Shown here: piece by piece, positions 58,080 to 64,000 of the stretch | How positions within the stretch are numbered: the stretch's first letter is position 1 | Layout of the letters: each line of letters begins with the position of its first letter | NCBI GenBank assembly: GCA_946699065.1 | Contig: CAMPDV010001554.1 | Location: forward strand, 1-64,000 | Direction of reading: 5' to 3' | Source of the DNA: Loxodes magnus | Lineage: Eukaryota > Ciliophora > Karyorelictea > Loxodida > Loxodidae | DNA: 64,000 bases | The notes under the pieces: model-generated | Databases searched by the model: none | What the model saw: the letters and a program-made list of their open reading frames with translations, nothing else | Told to the model about the DNA's origin: nothing | Position numbers and translations under genes: made by a program

Positions 58080-60825
58080 ATAAGTTAAGTACCAAAGGGA
58101 ATTTATATGGTTTGGAGTAATTTTAAATAACTACTTAAGCTATTAAAAGAGTAACTTTAAATAATAAAAGAATAATTGAAATTATTTGAAAATTAACTCT
58201 ATTATTAAATTAAAATATTAATTTGCTTGATAGATAATTAAATTGTAATATTAAGGATCTTTTTTTAACTTTAATATCGAAACGTTAATTTAATAGCGAA
58301 GCATATATCTATCAGTGCATAATAAAGAAATAAAATAAAATAAATATTACTAAGTATTTTCGTAATATCGAAAAGAAACTTTAAAATAATAAATTTAGTT
58401 AATAAAATAAAATTTTTGCTTTATTTATTATTTGTTGCCAAATAGCTCTAATAAATTTTTAGAGTATAAATATTACCTAATTATCTATTTTTATCTTGCT
58501 TATAAACACTTTCTTTATATTTTCACTATTTGATCCTCTTTTCTTACTTTCTTTACTTTCCATTCTTCAAAAAGATCTTGAAATTTCAATTTTAGTTGTT
58601 AAATTATTATGCATTTTCACTATTAATAACATCACTCTCTTAGGAATATAAACCTTTAAAATAATTTAATTAAAGTTTTATCTAAATAGTATTAATAAAT
58701 TTAGATAAATAAATTTCCCATCTATAACTAAACATTATTATTATGTTTTTAAAATTTAAAAATAAAATAAATCATTAAGCCAATCACAAGCCTTCCATAA
58801 TAAATAATTATCACATTTAAAAGTAGCTAAAATATAAAAAAATAAATAAGGAATAGATATAACTTTATGAATTTAATTAATTTAAGCTACTATATATAAG
58901 CTTAATATTTATTTATCAATCTGATTATTTATAATTTCTATAATTTTAGTTCTCCTTATTTATTTAAGTCTATGTAGATTTAATTATTTTCTTATGAAAG
59001 CTAGTCTTAAAACAGATTGTAAATATCGTCTGCTTTATATTATCATTATAATCCTCATACACTTTGTTTCGTAGCTTAAATAAGGTATATAAATAAAATA
59101 TATTGATTGATAATGTTAGTTGTAAATAAAACATGCAAGCTAAATTAGATAATTAAGAAAACCAAATAAAATGAATCATATTTTTATATTTTCTTCCAAT
59201 ATATCTTAAAATAAGCTTAATAATAAATTATTCTAAATTTCTATGCTAAATTTAGGATTTTATTAATTAAAAAAAATCTATATAAAATGAGAAATTTATA
59301 TTAATAGATTCAAATAGCATTCTGATATAGAATAAATGTAGAAATTTATATTCCGATTTAATTGAAAAAATCTAAATTTATTATAAAATAACTATGCTTA
59401 GTTTTTTTTTTTAAAGAAATTAAGCAATAGAATTAAGAAAATTTCATAAAGATAAAATATAAAGCATACTTAGTAGAATTTTATAAACTACCAAGAAGGT
59501 ATTTAAAATGCTTATAAAGCTAATAAATATTATTATATATATTTTTTTAAATTAATTATTATATGGCTTTATTAGTCTTATATGTTTTTCTTATTTTAAT
59601 TAAAACTTTTATATTCATTCAGTTAAATTAAATTTTAATTTTTTGTTTATTTTTTTAATCTTTTTAATCATATTGAATAATTTTTTAAATTTTAATTGAT
59701 CTTTATTTTATTATAATTTAATAGTTTTTTTTTATATTTTCCATTTTTTTAAGTAAATTTTTATTTATTATTTTCCTTTTTATATTTATTAGCATAATTT
59801 TTTATCTTTTGTTTTATTTTTTCTTTTAATATTAATTAATTTTTTTATTATTTTTTTAAATTATGTCATTTTGAGTTTACTTCTTAGGATGTTTTAATTT
59901 CATTAATATAAGGAATTTTTTTTCAAATTGTATCTTAGTTTATTTCTTTAATTTTTTTAAATAAATTATATTTTATAGATTTTAATATTATTTGAAGTTT
60001 CAAACAAATAAATTTAACTATCTAATTTTAGATAATATATATCATTATTGGGTGATAATGAATAATTTCCAGGTATTAAATAAAAAATTTTATGTAATTA
60101 TTTTTTTTTGTAAATTAGGTTTAAGTATACAAGTTTTTTTCAGATGAATAAAGATTTTATATTCTATTTTTTTTAATAATTTACGTTATTTATTAATAAA
60201 AAAAATTTTACTTTTGATTATTAAATTCGAAATAATAAGATTTTTTTTAATAATTTAATTTAATTTTATATTATATACATATCTTATATATTTTCATTCT
60301 TTTAAAATTATAAAAAATTAATTTGTATTTAATTAATATAAAATTTTTTTTTTTATTTATAAAATTTTTTTTTAATTATGATTAAAGTATATTTTTATTA
60401 TAATAGTTTTATTATTTTTTATTTTTTCATTAGTAGTTTTATTTTTAAATAATTTTTTATATTAAAATAAAAGTTTTTGTAATTGTATTTATCTCAAAAT
60501 ATATTTAAATTTTTTTAAAAATTTATAATTTTTATTAAAATTTAAATATATTTTTTTTAAATTTTATTTAAAAATTTTTGTTTTTTTTAAAGAAATAGAT
60601 TTTGATATTTAATTTTATTATTTATGTAAAATTTTAGTGTTCGCGTTTAATATTTTTATCTAATAGTTATCTTGTGTTTTATTTTTCTTATCAAATATAT
60701 TTTAACCAAAATTAAATATTAATTTTGATAAATTCTTATTTTTAATTAATATTTATTTTTTATCAATTTTATTTTCATTGTAATATATGGTATTTATTGA
60801 GAAACTTTTTTTTAAATAAATTATA
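58080..60825. other. No gene recognised; strongly T-skewed block before the WD40 gene
   Basis: 58.1-59.4 kb is AT-rich without skew. From about 59.5 to 60.8 kb the plus strand is dominated by T with long T runs, ending 5' of the WD40 gene. It may hold the promoter of that gene, but no element is recognisable. Confidence 0.45.
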
Positions 60826-60829
60826 AGTA

Positions 60830-63206
60830 ATGGATTTAACTATCTGTTCATTTTGTAAAAAAGTTTTTGACTAAAATCAAAGATAACCAAAAGAATTATA
60901 ATGTGGATGTGTTCGTTGCACTAAATGTCTTTAAAAGTTACAAGAAACTGATACAATTAAATGTCAGATTCACAACAAGAAAGTAAGTATAGAGGAACAA
61001 AATTTAAAGAATTTCGACATAAAAGAAAACTTTAAGTAGGAAATCAATAATTTCGAACAACAAATCAATTTTAAGTAATTGATTAAAGACGTATAAAGTG
61101 AATTAAGTTCATAAAAGAAAAAAATGATAGGGATCATGAACGTATGTATAGATTTCTAAAAGATATTTAGTTAAGTAGTGAAGCAAGTCACTTCGATGTA
61201 ATATCAAAAAGAATTAAAAGATTTTTAGACGAGTTCATTTTATTTTGAGGGCTTCTTAAAGAAAATCAATACAATTAATGTGAAGTTTTGCTAAATAAAG
61301 TCACTTAAGACAGTAACTAGTTAAGAATATAATCGATGTATAAATGTTTTACAAAACTTAGTAAAAGAGTTCGCAGAATTGTAAAACGAGATTAAGAGAG
61401 TGATTGAGTCAAATTCTAATGACAGTAATTAGAATTGCAAAATCATTTAAGAAGTGTCATTTTAAGTTTTAAAAGAAATCATGAGTATGAATTCAGAATA
61501 AAGAGCAAATATGTAAGATCTTTCAGTTGTAATAAGAAAGTTCTTAGATCAATAAAACCAACTCAAGTAAAACCAGGCAAAAGAAGTGAGACAACCTTAA
61601 GAAGAAGTAAAAAAATAAATCTAAGGAAAGCAAGCCACAAAATTAATTAAACCTAAAGTTCCAGAAAAAATAAAAGCAGCTTAAATCGTAAAGTAGCCAA
61701 TTTAGGAGTTCAAAATTGAAAGCATTCAAAACATTTAGAATATTCTTAACGAGTTTCAAAATAAACAAATTGACATGAATTCCATTTCGTAAAATCCTTT
61801 GAACATAATCAACATCTGCAAGAAATAAATGATTCTTTACGATTTAATTCAAATAAAATCTGAGAAGAACTAACAATTTATGTTGTAGATTCTGAATTTA
61901 TCTAAGAACAACTCAAAGCTATAATTAGCAGCTGTAAACGCTTTATCAATTTTGAATTACATGAACTATAATTTCGCAAATTAAAATCTCCAGAACACTG
62001 AATTAACTAACTCTGATTTATCGGACACAACCTTCACCGACTGCAATTTCTCCAACTCTAACCTAACATCAACTAACCTCCGTAACACTAAATTCATTAA
62101 CTGTGACCTATCCAACGCTAACCTTACCTCAATATCATCCGAACTCCCTCACACTTTCACTGGACATTCATCCTCAGTCACATCCGTGGCCATCTCCTCA
62201 GATGCCAACTTAATAGTATCTGGATCACTTGACACTACTCTTAGACTCTACAACATAGCTGAAGGTACCTGTAAGACCATGAGTGGTCACACACATTATG
62301 TATCATCTGTGGCTATATCCAGTGATTCAGAGTTCATCGTATCGGGAAGTGTAGATAATACGGTGAGACTATGGGACGTCAAGACAGGTATCTGTAAGAG
62401 CATGAGTGGTCACACAAATTCTGTATGATCTGTGGCTATATCCAGTGATTCAGAGTTCATCGTATCGGGAAGTGCAGATTATACGGTGAGACTATGGGAC
62501 GTCAAGACAGGTACCTGTAAGACCATTAGTGGTCACACTAATGTTGTATATGCTTTGGCTATATCCAGTGATTCAGAGTTCATCGTATCGGGAAGTGTTG
62601 ATACTACTCTTAGACTTTACAATATCAAGACAGGTACCTGTAAGACCATGAGTGGTCACACTAATTATGTATATGCTGTGGCTATATCTAGTGATTCCAC
62701 TTACATCATATCTGGATCGTTTGACAAAACTATTCGTGTATGGAACTCTCGAACTCTGTCTTGTACAAAGGTCTTATCGGGTCACACTGCTTATATCACT
62801 TCGGTAATATTCTCGAGTAACAACAAGTATATCTTATCAGGATCTGAGGACAAGACCATAAGAATATGAAATATCAATAATGGATAGTGTGAATATGTAC
62901 TATTGGGTCATACAGACAGTGTAGGTAGTTTATCATTATAAAAGGACAACCAATGGTTGGTATCAAGCAATGGATGCAAGTTTTCTTTATATAACTAATC
63001 CAAAGACTACAACATTCGTAGATGGAACTTAGGAAGGATATTGAATGGAGAACAGTCTAATAACCAATAATAGGTAAGTTCAAATCTACCACATTTAGTA
63101 GACTGACTGGAACAAAGTATATGCTGACTATGGTTTGAGATTTTACAATAGTACTATGGATAACATCATTATGAGTGTGGAGGACAAGTAGAGATACATC
63201 AGGTGA
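60830..63206 (+). CDS. RING-like zinc finger / coiled coil / pentapeptide / WD40 protein
   Basis: 783 codons from ATG 60830 to TGA 63204, with one 25-nt intron at 63074-63098 (GTAAGT...TTTAG) inferred from frame and residue quality. N-terminus: RING-like Cys/His cluster C6-x2-C9-x15-C25-x-C27-x2-C30-x2-C33-x11-C45-x2-H48. Residues about 50-370: Gln/Lys-rich coiled coil. About 381-435: ten pentapeptide-like units (NSDLSDTTFTDCNFS). About 441 to the end: seven WD40 repeats, each with GH..., SGS.D.T.RLW/Y. In-frame TGA encodes conserved Trp at 62426 (SVWSVAI) and 62867 (IRIWNIN). A ubiquitin-ligase scaffold is a reasonable inference, not shown. An alternative end is TAA at 63219 if TGA 63204 is read as Trp. 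Confidence 0.88.
63074..63098 (+). other. Candidate 25-nt intron in the WD40 gene
   Basis: GTAAGT donor and TTTAG acceptor, 25 nt, phase 0. Removal gives TDWNKVYADYGLRFYNST with WD-like residues; retention gives a Trp- and Gln-rich tail unlike the domain. Confidence 0.6.
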
Positions 63207-63419
63207 TCTATTGGGAGTTAAACTATTTAAACTATTTATTTTTTTAAAATTAAGAATTTGAATTTTTCTAAGTCTTTAAGTTAATTAATTATGTTCACTT
63301 TCTTCTTAATATCATAATTGCAATTAAATTTAAAAAACATTTAAAGTTCGTAATTTTTCTTAAGTATTTCTTTGAATTAATTTATTTTTATTATTAAAGT
63401 TTTAATTTAAAATAAAGTG

Positions 63420-63650
63420 TTAGAGGTTAAAAATTTTTTAATTTTTCAAGTATTAAAATTTTTTGAAGTATGTATTAGATTTAAAAATTTAATTTTTCAA
63501 GTTTGAAAAATTTTCGAAGTACATACTAGACTAGAAAATTTTTGAATTTTCCAGTGTTAGAAAATTTTTGAGGTATATACTCAGCTAAAAAATTTTAATT
63601 TTCTAGTGTAAAAAAATTTTTGAGTTATATACTAGAGTTAAAATTTTTAA
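63420..63650. repeat. Imperfect tandem repeat, about 52-bp unit, four to five copies
   Basis: The element 'gaagtatgtattagat' and its variants begin at 63465, 63516, 63570 and 63622 (spacings 51, 54, 52), each followed by 'aaaatttttgaattt'-like sequence. It lies in the 3' flank of the WD40 gene. Confidence 0.75.
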
Positions 63651-63779
63651 AATTTTATATAATAGTCTTAGGATTTTTGAGTTGCGTGATAGCGCAAAGT
63701 TTTTTAATTTGTTATAAAATTTAATTACGTTTGTTATAATTTTTAAGTTGCAAAATGTGTTTTTACGATAGGAAAAATG

Positions 63780-63870
63780 TAGGATACTGCATTTGAAGTG
63801 CAGCAGAGTAAATTTTCATGGGTTAGAAGCCCTGAAAATGGCAAAAAGTGTGAAAGCCTTTTTTTGCTCA
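63780..63870 (+). ncRNA. Candidate structured RNA: three consecutive hairpins
   Basis: Hairpin 1 at 63787-63803 (CTGCA / TGCAG, loop TTTGAAG), hairpin 2 at 63812-63839 (ATTTTCA-t-GGG / CCC-TGAAAAT, loop TTAGAAG), hairpin 3 at 63841-63867 (GCAAAAA / TTTTTGC, loop including GTGTGAAAG). The first two loops are both seven bases and end GAAG. GC is higher than in the flanks up to about 63940. No match to U1-U6, 5S, RNase P or SRP was recognised. The strand is a guess. Confidence 0.35.
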
Positions 63871-64000
63871 GCGTTTTCCACTATAGGGGTGAGTTGGGAC
63901 GGAACAAGTTGGGAGAATTCGGGATTGAAATGAGGTCAGAAAGGAATAAATTTTTTTAAGAAAAAGTTTTAAAGTATAAAAGGTTTTTGAAAAAAATGTG

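Noticed and set aside
61435-61650. 71-codon Arg/Lys-rich ORF
   Set aside because: Shadow in another frame of the coiled-coil part of the WD40 gene.
63812-63839. GGGTTAGAAGCCC considered as a tRNA T-arm with CTGCA-TTTGAAG-TGCAG as anticodon arm
   Set aside because: The pairing extends to a ten-pair stem incompatible with a T-arm, and no acceptor stem or D-arm can be formed.
1-64000. Very long open frames everywhere once TAA, TAG and TGA are all read as sense
   Set aside because: In this code openness carries no information; only frames with motifs, balanced residues or copy-to-copy protein conservation were kept.

Overview
The window is extremely AT-rich DNA from a ciliate whose code appears to use all three stop codons as sense. 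In every gene that can be aligned by conserved motifs, TAA and TAG stand where glutamine fits and in-frame TGA stands at conserved tryptophans: WD40 blades, kinase 'GMVFWE', reverse transcriptase 'NWRPIS', endonuclease 'INETW'. All credible gene ends that I can see are TGA, including a tandem TGA TGA after a LINE ORF. That matches the karyorelictid code (UAA/UAG = Gln, UGA = Trp or stop by context; Loxodes, Parduczia), with the Condylostoma code as the alternative. Frame-restoring GT..AG segments of about 14-25 nt suggest tiny introns. Because every frame is nearly open in such a code, ORF length proves nothing; my calls rest on motifs, composition and copy-to-copy comparison.

Layout. 1-25 kb is a mosaic of repeats: at least six copies or pieces of one TKL-like protein kinase (three in tandem on the minus strand at 2.6-5.0 kb, others at 5.2, 7.4, 9.1 and 17.3 kb), an inverted duplication (1.33-2.69 against 18.29-20.73 kb), and many copies of a roughly 1-kb unit coding a coiled-coil protein I do not recognise (called here the KGF/ADxA family). 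A small gene with a 20-nt intron lies at 9.75-10.2 kb and a kelch-repeat gene, in several frames, at 21.5-22.5 kb. 25-28 kb is nearly empty. 29.3-34.1 kb holds a plus-strand LINE with a damaged catalytic motif, split by a GC-richer insert. 34-37.5 kb is A/T-skewed DNA with one small coding island. 37.5-42.9 kb has more KGF/ADxA copies, a LINE 3' fragment and two unrecognised ORFs. 44.2-45.4 kb repeats 0.4-1.6 kb. 45.5-50.4 kb is a minus-strand LINE whose endonuclease/RT ORF looks intact. A 31-bp tandem array follows. 51-57 kb is gene-poor with one tRNA-like remnant. 57.3-58.1 kb is a small secreted-protein gene. 60.8-63.2 kb is the clearest host gene: zinc finger, coiled coil, pentapeptide repeats and a seven-bladed WD40 domain. 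A cluster of three hairpins near 63.8 kb may be a structured RNA.

How parts relate. The LINEs probably supply the machinery that moves the short single-ORF units: these share 3' ends rich in TTAAA-type repeats, one is flanked by a 7-bp target duplication with its empty site preserved in the other arm of the inverted duplication, and one LINE 3' end runs in frame into a KGF/ADxA-type ORF. The kinase copies look like a local gene family that is decaying as it is copied, with frame breaks in every copy. No rRNA, CRISPR, telomere repeat or bacterial-type operon was seen.
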